Positions 1 through 5,615 are shown, counted from the first letter of the stretch. The stretch: DNA of 5,615 bases from an uncultured Hyphomonadaceae bacterium (GCA_937873805.1 CALMWO010000055.1:1-5615); one strand, 5' to 3'. A program made the numbers and translations. Notes: generated by a model not told the origin, from the letters alone.

Positions 1-509
1 GCCGAACCGTCCGAGGGCGCCCCCTCTGTAGAGAAGCTCTGCTGGGCAATCATCCGGCGCGTTCCGGAATCAAGAATGCTCGCCTGCACTTCGATGCGAA
101 CCGGCGCATTCGCCTTGCTGACCGACATGTCGATGATCCGCCAGCGCAGGTCATAATCCGTCTGCGCACCGAGTTGCCCCGGCGCCGCCCTGCCCGGTCC
201 GCCGGCTTTGGTCAGCGAGTTGACGACCGCACCCTGAAGAAGCGCCGGCCCCGTATCGGCCCAGCGTACGTCGGACAGGTAGATCAGCTCCTGGTTGTCA
301 CGAACCGCGATATCCGCACCAGAAAACGCGCGCGATGCTTCGGGAAAATACACAGCCACATCCGCCTGCAGCGCATCAGCCGGCGCAACGGCACGGTCAG
401 CGGGCAACGAGATCAGCGCCGACGGAATGATCGGCGTCGGCAGAACGGACACGCACCCGCCGAGGCTGAGCATCGAAGCAAGAGTGAGAGCAAGAATCTG
501 CGTTCTCAT
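1..509 (-). CDS. ABC-type transport auxiliary lipoprotein (PqiC/ABC_trans_aux-like), 3' end cut off
   Basis: Probable outer-membrane-anchored lipoprotein partner of the MlaEFD transporter. The start is the ATG at 509-507, preceded by a Shine-Dalgarno-like AGAGG about 6 bases upstream. This gives 169 visible codons with no stop before the window edge; the family is usually around 200 residues, so roughly the last 30 residues are missing. A lipoprotein signal is clear: MRTQ, a hydrophobic stretch at residues 5-16, then the lipobox LGGC with Cys19. Residue +2 is Val, not Asp, so transfer to the outer membrane would be expected. The mature part has the family look: a segment with AVYFPEASRAFSGADIAVRD, then LIYLSDVRWAD, then a YDLRWRIIDM strand. 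It lies 9 bases after the mlaD stop and is clearly co-transcribed. The family is assigned by recalled pattern and by context, since MCE operons often end with such a gene. A specific symbol is not justified. Confidence 0.82.
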   Translation of the reverse strand, partial: MRTQILALTLASMLSLGGCVSVLPTPIIPSALISLPADRAVAPADALQADVAVYFPEASRAFSGADIAVRDNQELIYLSDVRWADTGPALLQGAVVNSLTKAGGPGRAAPGQLGAQTDYDLRWRIIDMSVSKANAPVRIEVQASILDSGTRRMIAQQSFSTEGAPSDGS

Positions 510-518
510 GACGAACCT

Positions 519-1472
519 CTATCGCTCGACCGGCGGCGGCTGTTGATAGACGAACCGGCTGGGATCCTGCTCGATCTGCGCAAGCAGGCCTTGCAGGCGG
601 ATCATCATGGACTGGATGTCGGACGCCGCATGGCCGATCTGCTGGATCGCCGTCGTGGCGGCAGGCGTGAGGTTCGTGTTGATCTGCGAGACCGCGCCGT
701 TGACGTTGCCCATGGCGGTGCGCGCGTCTTTCAGAACAGGCTCGAGTTCAGCCAGCGCGGTCGATGCATCCGTCGCCAGCGAGTTCACATCCTTGCCGAT
801 CGAATTGGCCGCCGTATCAACCGCCTTCGCCGCGCCTTCCAGCGCCACGGCAGCAGTGTTGATCGTCTTCAGCGCGGCTGTCGCGGAATCCACCAGACCA
901 TCATCTTCAGCAATCTTGGCCGCAACGCGATCGATGCTCGCCAGCGTCTGCGTCAGGTGCGCGAGGTTCTCTTCCGAGAGCATCTCGTTGATCTTCTTGA
1001 TCGTGTCTCCCGATACGCCAAGCAGATCCTGCCCGCCCTGAAAGAGCTCGTCGACCAGCGTGCGGCTCGTGAAAATCTGCGGCGTCACGCCATTGACCGG
1101 GGTCAGCAGCGGCTTCTTCGGATCGCCCGCGAGAATCTGGATGAAGGTGACGCCGGTGATGCCCATGAAGTTGAGCTGCGCCACCGAGTCGGTGCGAACC
1201 GGCGTCTGCGCATCGATGCGGATGTGCGCGACAACCTTGTTCGGGTCTTCGCGATCCAGCCTCAGCGTCTGCACTTCGCCGACCTTGATGCCGTTGAAAC
1301 GGACCTCGCCGCCCTCGGTCAGGCCGTTGACGGGACCTTCGAAAATGACGTCGTAGTCGGCAAAACTGCGGTTCAGCGGATTGCCAGCGATCCACAGCGT
1401 GAACAGCGCCAACGCCCCCGCTGCAAGCAGCACGAAGGCGCCGATCAGAACGTAATTGGCCTTGGTTTCCAT
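519..1472 (-). CDS. mlaD: MlaD-type MCE-domain phospholipid transport protein
   Basis: Substrate-binding component of the Mla ABC system. Family members form a hexameric ring, anchored in the inner membrane, whose central pore passes lipids. The 317-residue product starts METKANYVLIG, the typical MlaD opening. One membrane helix spans about residues 8-28, and an MCE domain covers about 39-117 with the hallmark GGEVRFNGIKVGEV (54-67) and the hydrophobic strand GITGVTFIQIL. Residues 136-305 are predicted to be mostly helical and rich in Ala, Ile, Leu and Asn spacing, followed by a proline-rich tail QQPPPVER. At 317 residues it is longer than E. coli MlaD (about 183), a size common in the longer-helix MCE proteins of alphaproteobacteria. 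The start is the ATG only 3 bases after the mlaF stop, with a purine-rich GAGATAGG just upstream, so translation is probably coupled. MCE family is certain. The mlaD name rests on operon context, and a generic MCE or Ttg2C label would also fit. Confidence 0.93.
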   Translation of the reverse strand: METKANYVLIGAFVLLAAGALALFTLWIAGNPLNRSFADYDVIFEGPVNGLTEGGEVRFNGIKVGEVQTLRLDREDPNKVVAHIRIDAQTPVRTDSVAQLNFMGITGVTFIQILAGDPKKPLLTPVNGVTPQIFTSRTLVDELFQGGQDLLGVSGDTIKKINEMLSEENLAHLTQTLASIDRVAAKIAEDDGLVDSATAALKTINTAAVALEGAAKAVDTAANSIGKDVNSLATDASTALAELEPVLKDARTAMGNVNGAVSQINTNLTPAATTAIQQIGHAASDIQSMMIRLQGLLAQIEQDPSRFVYQQPPPVER

Positions 1473-1475
1473 GGC

Positions 1476-2282
1476 CTATCTCACTGCCGCCCGGCCACGC
1501 GGGCCGGAGAAGTATTCCTGAATCCACGGATGATCGTTTTTACGGACCTCATCCAGTGGACCAATTGCAAGCACCTTGCCGTCACTCAACACCGCAATGC
1601 GGTCGCAGGTTGCAGCCAGCGTGTCGAGATCATGGGTTACAAGGAATACGGTTAACCCCATGGCTCTGCTCAGTGAACGGACAAGTTCGTCGAATTTTGC
1701 GGCGCCGATCGGATCAAGGCCAGCCGTAGGCTCGTCGAGAAACAGGAGCTCGGGATCTAGCGAAATGGCCCGCGCGAGGGCCGCCCGCTTGCGCATACCG
1801 CCCGAAAGATCAGCCGGACGCTTGGGCGCCGCCTCGAGTTCAAGGCCCGCAAGGCGCAGCTTGAGATCCGCCAACTCGCTCATCAGCGCCGGCGGAATCT
1901 TCGTGTGTTCCACCATGGGCGCCATCACGTTCTCGCGCACGGTCATGGTCGAGAACAGCGCACCGTCCTGGAACATGACACCCCAGCGGCGCTCGACCTT
2001 TATTCGCTCGTCGCGCGAAAGCTTGCCCACGTGTTGGCCAAACACCTCGATCTGACCCGCATTCGGGGTGTGCAGACCGACAATGGAGCGCAACAGGACA
2101 GACTTGCCCGTCCCCGATCCGCCGATAATGCCCAGCACCTCGCCCCGCTTCACATCGAGATCGAGGTCCTCATGAATCGTCATCGACCCGAAGCGATTGG
2201 TGAGACCTCGCACGCGGATGATCGCGTCGTCCTCACCCTCAGGCGCGGCCTTCCGATTGGCGGTGGCGGCGTCGAAGCTCAT
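1476..2282 (-). CDS. mlaF: MlaF-type phospholipid ABC transporter ATP-binding protein
   Basis: Cytoplasmic ATPase that powers the MlaE permease. The 268-residue protein shows every ABC ATPase motif in order: Walker A GGSGTGKS (54-61), Q-loop MFQDGALF with Gln105, signature LSGGM (159-163), Walker B LLFLDEP with catalytic Glu184 followed by the D-loop AGLD, and the H-loop VTHDL with His217. The phrases FQDGALFSTMTVRENV and LSGGMRKRAALARA are characteristic of the MlaF/Ttg2A branch rather than of other importers. The first ~20 residues are a short polar extension before the nucleotide-binding fold, and the last ~20 (HPWIQEYFSGPRG) are the usual MlaF tail. Its ATG overlaps the mlaE stop as ATGA, implying translational coupling and equal production of permease and ATPase. 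All catalytic residues are present, so it should be active. Confidence 0.95.
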   Translation of the reverse strand: MSFDAATANRKAAPEGEDDAIIRVRGLTNRFGSMTIHEDLDLDVKRGEVLGIIGGSGTGKSVLLRSIVGLHTPNAGQIEVFGQHVGKLSRDERIKVERRWGVMFQDGALFSTMTVRENVMAPMVEHTKIPPALMSELADLKLRLAGLELEAAPKRPADLSGGMRKRAALARAISLDPELLFLDEPTAGLDPIGAAKFDELVRSLSRAMGLTVFLVTHDLDTLAATCDRIAVLSDGKVLAIGPLDEVRKNDHPWIQEYFSGPRGRAAVR

Positions 2283-3409
2283 ACGTTCAACATGTAGTAG
2301 AGGACGGCGAACATCGCATCGAGCGCGATCACCATGAAGATGGCCTGCACAACCGCGGAGGTCGTGCGACGGCCAAGCGAAACGACATCGCCCTCAACCA
2401 GCATGCCCTGCCGGCAACCGATCATCGCGACGACGAGTGCAAACACCGGCGCCTTGGCGATGCCGACCCAGAAGTGCTGCGGCGGCACCACTTCCTGGAA
2501 GCGCGAGATGAACATCTGCGGCGAGATATTCATGGCGGTCCACGCTGCAATGAGGCCGCCGCCAATGCCGGAGATCGTGGCAGCGAACGTCAGCAGCGGC
2601 GTCATCAGCACGAGCGCGATCAGGCGCGGCGCAACCAGCGCCTCCATCGGGTCGAGGCCGATCGTACGCATCGCGTCGATCTCCTGACGCATCTTCATGG
2701 CGCCGATCTGCGCCGTGAAGGCGCTGTCCGTCCGCCCCGCCAGCAGGATAGCCGTCAGCACCGCGCCGAACTCGCGCAACATGCCGATGCCGACAAGCTC
2801 GACGGTGAACACCGATGCGTTGAACATCGCCAGCAGGTTTGCCCCGATGAAGGCAATGACCAGGCCGATGAAGAACGACAGGAAGCAGACGATGGGCAGC
2901 GCATCGAGCCCTGCCTCTTCCATGATCGCCACAACCGACTTCCAGCGGATCCGACGCGGATTGGCGGCAAGCCGGCCCAGCGTCGCCATCGTCTCGCCGA
3001 TGAAGGACAGAAGACCGAGAAGTTCCTGCCATGCGTTGACCGCGCCATGACCCGCGCGATCAAGCAGCGCGATAAAGCCGGGCGGGTGGATCGGGTCTGG
3101 CGGAGCAGCAGGGCTCGCCTTGCGGACCTTGCCCAGCAGCCGCTCGATCGTGGGATGCTCGCCCCGGATCTCGATAGGGTCGTCGATGCCTTCCAGCGCA
3201 CCAAGCGCCCGGTCGATCAGATAGGCGCCTGACGTGTCGATCTTCTCGAGCGCGGACACGTCGAGGATCGCGTCATAAGCGATCTTCGTATTGCGAAGTT
3301 TTTCTTCAACCAGCGCGACGGTCCACACCGTCCATTCGCCCGCAACGGAAAGAACCTGCTTTCCGTTCGCGGCCGTATCTACCTGAAATCTTGTGGAAAT
3401 GCCGGTCAT
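2279..3409 (-). CDS. mlaE: MlaE-type lipid ABC transporter permease with N-terminal STAS domain
   Basis: Inner-membrane permease of the Mla phospholipid transporter, fused to a STAS domain. From the ATG at 3409 it is 376 residues. Residues ~8-95 form the STAS-like part with LSVAGEWTVWT (20-30), DVSALEKIDTSGAYLI (50-65) and a following helix. Thr59 in the DTSG turn aligns by eye with the functionally important Thr of E. coli MlaB, the separate STAS subunit, so this domain probably replaces MlaB at the ATPase interface. Residues ~130-376 are the MlaE domain, with a long interfacial helix, about five membrane helices, and the family core REFGAVLTAILLAGR (212-226) followed by EIDAMRTIGLDP (243-254). 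The end, VEGDVVSLGRRTTSAVVQA, is also classic. An in-frame TTG two codons upstream (3415) is a possible alternative start, but neither start has a strong ribosome site. It is the first gene of the operon. The permease call is very secure. Confidence 0.94.
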   Translation of the reverse strand: MTGISTRFQVDTAANGKQVLSVAGEWTVWTVALVEEKLRNTKIAYDAILDVSALEKIDTSGAYLIDRALGALEGIDDPIEIRGEHPTIERLLGKVRKASPAAPPDPIHPPGFIALLDRAGHGAVNAWQELLGLLSFIGETMATLGRLAANPRRIRWKSVVAIMEEAGLDALPIVCFLSFFIGLVIAFIGANLLAMFNASVFTVELVGIGMLREFGAVLTAILLAGRTDSAFTAQIGAMKMRQEIDAMRTIGLDPMEALVAPRLIALVLMTPLLTFAATISGIGGGLIAAWTAMNISPQMFISRFQEVVPPQHFWVGIAKAPVFALVVAMIGCRQGMLVEGDVVSLGRRTTSAVVQAIFMVIALDAMFAVLYYMLNV

Positions 3410-3415
3410 CTTCAA

Positions 3416-3428
3416 ATGTTACAGTATA
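3416..3428 (-). promoter_or_regulatory. Candidate -10 element for the mla operon, close to the start codon
   Basis: On the minus strand, TATACT (3428-3423) matches five of six bases of the sigma-70 -10 consensus. A transcript would start about 6-7 bases further on, near 3417-3416, leaving only about 7 bases before the mlaE ATG at 3409. No good -35 hexamer is seen at 16-18 base spacing (TGTTTG, GTGTTT or CGTGTT at those positions), which is common for alphaproteobacterial promoters but lowers confidence. No convincing Shine-Dalgarno sequence precedes mlaE, which fits a near-leaderless message. Confidence 0.3.
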
Positions 3429-3489
3429 AGTGTGTAGCAAACACCAAACACGACTAGGCGGCGACGGAGTTCGCTTACCGGTTGCAACA

Positions 3490-3495
3490 TATGAT
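3490..3495 (+). promoter_or_regulatory. Candidate -10 element for the DUF423 gene
   Basis: TATGAT matches five of six positions of the -10 consensus on the plus strand and would give a leader of about 70 bases before the ATG at 3573. No -35-like hexamer lies at the expected distance, so this is only a candidate. A second plus-strand option, TATAAG at 3425-3430, overlaps the minus-strand mla -10 element. Confidence 0.2.
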
Positions 3496-3563
3496 TGGTG
3501 GAAATCAGTCGCCCTCCTCGCAAGCCCCGATCTTTACCTGCTAGAAAGGCGGAGGTTCCCTTT

Positions 3564-3569
3564 GGAGGG
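3564..3569 (+). promoter_or_regulatory. Ribosome binding site fixing the DUF423 start
   Basis: GGAGGG ends 3 bases before the ATG at 3573. It is the strongest Shine-Dalgarno match in the window and supports the ATG over the in-frame TTG at 3495, which has no such site and would add 26 polar, Arg/Pro-rich residues in front of the natural hydrophobic N-terminus. Confidence 0.65.
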
Positions 3570-3572
3570 CGA

Positions 3573-3980
3573 ATGCGCGCGATCATTGTTGCTGCGGCGC
3601 TACTGGGTCTGCTGCTTGTCGCGGCCGGCGCTGCCGGCGCTCACACGGTGCCGATCGACGCCAACAAGCAATGGCAGAGCGCCATGCTCTACGGCTTCGT
3701 TCACACGCTGGCGGCCGTGGTCGCCGCCATCATGCCATTCCGCAGCCGCCTGCAACTCGCCAGCGGCTGGGCATTCATCCTGAGTGTCGTGATGTTCTCA
3801 GGCATCCAGATCGGGAAGATCATGCTCGCGGGCATCCCCGGCGCGCCAACGCCATTCGACAGCCTGACCTTCCTTGTCCCTGCGGGGGGCGTGGCGTTCA
3901 TCGTCGGCTGGCTGCTGCTGGGCCTGTCCGCAGCGACGGCGCCGAAGCTGTCGCGCAGCGACGATATTCAGGACGAATGA
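3573..3980 (+). CDS. DUF423 family small integral membrane protein
   Basis: Small inner-membrane protein of unknown function, 135 residues. It begins with a hydrophobic helix (about residues 3-22, MRAIIVAAALLGLLLVAAGA). The DUF423-like core follows: GAH (22-24), then WQSAMLYGFVHTLAAVVAA (34-52), which matches the family pattern of a Trp-Gln-x-Ala-x-x-Tyr segment and a conserved His at the start of the second helix. A third helix lies at about 64-84 with FSG and GKIMLAG, and a fourth at about 98-120 holds the P-x-GG-x-AFI-x-GW motif (VPAGGVAFIVGWLLLG). The tail is short, charged and cytoplasmic or periplasmic (SRSDDIQDE). Length and four-helix layout agree with the family (about 120-135 residues, as in E. 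coli YgdD). It is divergent from the mla operon and convergent with the next gene, so it is probably a single-gene transcript. No role can be inferred from context. Confidence 0.85.
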   Translation: MRAIIVAAALLGLLLVAAGAAGAHTVPIDANKQWQSAMLYGFVHTLAAVVAAIMPFRSRLQLASGWAFILSVVMFSGIQIGKIMLAGIPGAPTPFDSLTFLVPAGGVAFIVGWLLLGLSAATAPKLSRSDDIQDE

Positions 3981-3990
3981 TTGAGGCAGC

Positions 3991-4596
3991 CTAGTTCGCG
4001 GCGATGCCCGCGGAGAGGTCATCGGCTCTGGACGCGGCGAGTTCGTCGGCCGTGTCGCGCGCCTTGCTCAACACATCGTCGAGCGGGGTAAGCTCAAGCG
4101 TGATCTGGTATTCACGATCGGACCGCTTGTTCACCTGCGCCAGTGCGTCGGAATAGGAATCACGCGCTTGCCGGGCATGGATCAATGCCCGCTCGAACTC
4201 GGAGACATCCGATCGCGTCGGCTTGCTGGACGCCATGAGCGACCGCGCCATGACATCGAGATCGGCAAGACCCTTGGCCGAAACGCTCATGTCGGAACGC
4301 ACACGGCTGACCACCGAAGCCGGGGCGGAACGATCTGCGCCAATCCGCTTCCAGTAGGAGCCTGCGCTCGATTCCTTGCCTGTCAGCATGTCGGCCAACG
4401 CCGTCAGGCTCGCTTCGCCCGTCGCCAGCCCCTTGTCACGGGCGTCCTTGCAATAGGCGTCCGCCAGCTTGCGCAGCATGGACTGATCTTCAGTGAGGGA
4501 AATCTCGGCCGCAACAGGCTCGTAGACCGAAACGGTCGCGCAGCCTGCCAGAGGGGCTACAGAGACGAACGCAAGAAGAACTACAGATCTCAACAC
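3991..4596 (-). CDS. Putative lipoprotein of unknown family
   Basis: I do not recognise the family. The preferred start is GTG at 4596-4594, giving 201 residues, because it places a compact lipoprotein signal at the N-terminus: LRS, a hydrophobic stretch (residues 5-14), then the lipobox LAGC with Cys19. TTG at 4593 would do the same. The open frame continues upstream to 4764, but that extension would bury the signal peptide and overlap the iminopeptidase gene. Residue +2 is Ala, so an outer-membrane location is expected. The mature part is polar and looks strongly helical, with Ala, Ser, Asp, Arg and Lys spacing; residues from about 95 onward (DLDVMARSLMAS, EFERALIHARQARDSYSDALAQV, LDDVLSKARDTADELAA) suggest antiparallel helices or a coiled coil. 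A lone Cys (in DAYCKDARDKG) occurs in the mature domain. Its stop lies 10 bases from that of the convergent DUF423 gene. No catalytic motif is visible; a structural or envelope-binding role is possible but unsupported. Confidence 0.72.
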   Translation of the reverse strand: MLRSVVLLAFVSVAPLAGCATVSVYEPVAAEISLTEDQSMLRKLADAYCKDARDKGLATGEASLTALADMLTGKESSAGSYWKRIGADRSAPASVVSRVRSDMSVSAKGLADLDVMARSLMASSKPTRSDVSEFERALIHARQARDSYSDALAQVNKRSDREYQITLELTPLDDVLSKARDTADELAASRADDLSAGIAAN

Positions 4597-4642
4597 CGAA
4601 CCCAATCCCGAAAGTTCGTGGCAAGTCAGTCTGTTATAAGCA

Positions 4643-4663
4643 GCTCGCCTGCAAAAGGCGAGC
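4643..4663. repeat. Perfect 8-bp inverted repeat in the intergenic region
   Basis: GCTCGCCT (4643-4650) and AGGCGAGC (4656-4663) are perfect complements around a 5-base loop GCAAA. The hairpin lies between two divergent genes, where a terminator for either would not be expected, and has no T-run on the plus side. It could be an operator for a dimeric regulator, a structured leader or an attenuator-like element; the sequence does not decide. A symmetric TTATAA lies 3 bases before it (4634-4639) and contains -10-like hexamers on both strands. Confidence 0.5.
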
Positions 4664-4679
4664 GTCCGGCTGAATTGGT

Positions 4680-4707
4680 TTGACGTTAGACTGATGCCCG
4701 GTAGATG
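4680..4707 (+). promoter_or_regulatory. Weak candidate promoter for the iminopeptidase gene
   Basis: TTGACG (4680-4685) matches five of six bases of the -35 consensus. At 16-base spacing the downstream hexamer is TAGATG (4702-4707), a poor -10 match. If used, transcription would start at about 4714, almost on the ATG at 4716. The Shine-Dalgarno signal is weak as well (GAAG at 4707-4710). Confidence 0.2.
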
Positions 4708-4715
4708 AAGCAACA

Positions 4716-5615
4716 ATGAACGAAGACAGACCCCGCCGCACGCTCTATCCCTCGCTTGAGCCACGAAAGACAGGCCGCCTTGCCGTCAGCTCGCTTCACG
4801 AGCTGTATTGGGAGGAAAGCGGCCATCCTGACGGTTTGCCAGTGGTTGCGCTGCATGGCGGCCCGGGCGGCGGCTCCAGCCCCGAGATGCGCCGGTTCTT
4901 CGACCCACGCCGCTATCGCATCATCCTGTTCGACCAGCGTGGTTGCGGACGCTCGACACCCCACTCCGAACTGCGTGAAAACACGACGTGGGATCTGGTA
5001 CGCGACATTGAGACGCTGCGGACACACCTCGGCATCAAGAAGTGGGTCGTGTTCGGCGGATCGTGGGGCTCCACCCTCGCACTCGCCTACACGGCGATGC
5101 ACCGCAAACATGTGATGGGCCTGATGCTGCGCGGCGTGTTCCTGCTCAAGGAGAGCGAGATCCGCTGGTTCTATCAGGATGGCGCCAGCAACCTTTTCCC
5201 GGATGCGTTCGACCGCTACGTCCAGCCAATCCCGGAAGCCGAGCGGGATGACCTGCTCAAGGCGTTCTACAAGCGTCTCACCGGTAAGAATGCCTCGGCC
5301 CGCGCTGAAGCCGCGGCTGCATGGGCCCGCTGGGAAGGCGAGACGCTGTCGATCCAGGGACCCAAACAGCGCCCGCCCCGCTTCGATGAAGCTGACTTCC
5401 TCGACGCCTTCGCACGGATCGAGTGCCATTACTTCCACAACAAGGGCTTCTTCGATTCCGATGGCTGGCTGCTGGACCAGGCCGAGAAGTTTGGCGACCT
5501 GCCGGGTGTGATCGTGCACGGCCGGTATGACGTGGTGATGCCGCTGTCGTCGGCGTCGATGTTGCCGAGGTCGCCGAGGTTCAGGGTCTCGGCGTCGTGG
5601 CTCTCCTCCTCGATC
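4716..5615 (+). CDS. pip: Proline iminopeptidase (S33 alpha/beta hydrolase), 3' end cut off and tail abnormal
   Basis: Cytoplasmic aminopeptidase that removes N-terminal proline from peptides. The ATG at 4716 begins MNEDRPRRTLYPSLEPRKTGRL, and PSLEP is a typical family opening. Motifs in order: oxyanion-hole HGGPGG (47-52), FDP-RRYRIILFDQRGCGRS (62-80), NTTWDLVRDIETLRTHLGI (89-107), the nucleophile elbow GGSWGS with Ser116, RGVFLL, a cap region with ASNLFPDAFDRY, and WARWEGETL. The acid is Asp272 in HGRYDVVMP. Characterised enzymes from Serratia and Xanthomonas place the catalytic His 28 residues after this Asp, which would be residue 300, the last codon in the window; here it is Ile. Moreover residues from about 275-280 onward do not resemble the family: the usual A-x-x-L-x-x-x-WP segment and the approach to GH are absent. 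The frame stays open to the edge with 300 codons, against about 310-325 for the family. The body is very secure; the last ~20 codons probably do not belong to this gene. Confidence 0.93.
   Translation, partial: MNEDRPRRTLYPSLEPRKTGRLAVSSLHELYWEESGHPDGLPVVALHGGPGGGSSPEMRRFFDPRRYRIILFDQRGCGRSTPHSELRENTTWDLVRDIETLRTHLGIKKWVVFGGSWGSTLALAYTAMHRKHVMGLMLRGVFLLKESEIRWFYQDGASNLFPDAFDRYVQPIPEAERDDLLKAFYKRLTGKNASARAEAAAAWARWEGETLSIQGPKQRPPRFDEADFLDAFARIECHYFHNKGFFDSDGWLLDQAEKFGDLPGVIVHGRYDVVMPLSSASMLPRSPRFRVSASWLSSSI
5543..5615 (-). other. Foreign-looking tail with a minus-strand coding signature
   Basis: Read on the minus strand from 5614 down to 5543, this stretch is an open frame of 24 codons, and the next codon (5542-5540) continues it; all of these codons end in G or C. 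The frame reads IEEESHDAETLNLGDLGNID then ADDSG. GDLGNIDAD is reminiscent of the GDLGN-x-xAD motif of Cu/Zn superoxide dismutases and CHRD domains, although the His that superoxide dismutases carry two residues before GDL is Asn here. The region is too short for a family call. It coincides with the point where the iminopeptidase stops matching its family. Confidence 0.4.

Noticed and set aside
174..1655. A 493-codon plus-strand open frame, the longest in the window
   Set aside because: It runs antisense to the well-supported lipoprotein, mlaD and part of mlaF. Its translation is an Arg/Asp/His-rich low-complexity product typical of a GC-rich shadow frame, with no recognisable domain.
2474..3232. 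A 252-codon plus-strand open frame antisense to mlaE
   Set aside because: The composition is Arg/Asp/Gln-rich without motifs, and it is fully covered by the mlaE coding sequence on the other strand.
3558..3569. CCCT-TTGG-AGGG mini-hairpin overlapping the DUF423 ribosome site
   Set aside because: A 4-bp stem is too weak to claim translational control.
3495..3572. N-terminal extension of the DUF423 protein from a TTG codon
   Set aside because: The extension is Arg/Pro-rich, has no ribosome site, and the ATG at 3573 has a strong GGAGGG and a natural hydrophobic start.
3997..4012. CGCGG/CCGCG inverted repeat near the end of the lipoprotein gene, considered as a terminator
   Set aside because: The stem is only 5 bp, lies inside the coding sequence and has no following T-run on either strand; such repeats are expected by chance in GC-rich DNA.
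4597..4764. N-terminal extension of the unknown lipoprotein up to 4764
   Set aside because: It would overlap the pip start and place 56 residues before an otherwise ideal lipoprotein signal peptide.
4686..5519. A 277-codon minus-strand open frame antisense to pip
   Set aside because: The plus strand encodes an unmistakable proline iminopeptidase with all early motifs; the reverse frame is its shadow.

Overview
The window looks like a Gram-negative, GC-rich alphaproteobacterium. It carries a Mla-type phospholipid-transport operon whose permease has an N-terminal STAS domain, and whose last visible gene encodes an ABC-transport auxiliary lipoprotein rather than MlaC. This arrangement is familiar from Alphaproteobacteria. 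The exact lineage (for example Hyphomonadaceae or Caulobacterales-like) is a guess from style, not something the sequence proves.

Bases 1-3409, read on the minus strand, hold one tightly packed operon. In transcription order it is a STAS-MlaE permease (3409-2279), MlaF ATPase (2282-1476, 4-base overlap), MlaD MCE protein (1472-519, 3-base gap) and an outer-membrane-type lipoprotein of the ABC_trans_aux/PqiC class (509 to beyond base 1, cut by the window edge). Together they should form an inner-membrane ABC complex with a periplasmic MCE ring and a lipoprotein partner, moving phospholipids between the membranes. No separate mlaB or mlaC is visible.

Bases 3410-3572 are a divergent intergenic region with promoter-like -10 elements for both directions. 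The plus-strand gene at 3573-3980 is a small four-helix DUF423 membrane protein. It converges, with only 10 bases between stop codons, on a minus-strand gene (4596-3991) for a lipoprotein of unknown family. The 4597-4715 gap contains a perfect 8-bp hairpin. A divergent plus-strand proline iminopeptidase gene starts at 4716 and runs off the window.

The most suspicious spot is the last ~70 bases. The iminopeptidase matches its family well through the catalytic Asp at about 5530, then abruptly stops resembling it. The same bases read on the minus strand as an open frame in which all 25 codons end in G or C. This looks like a chimeric or rearranged junction at about 5540-5556. I see no CRISPR array, tRNA, rRNA, insertion sequence or novel defence-like system; most of the window is ordinary housekeeping envelope biology.
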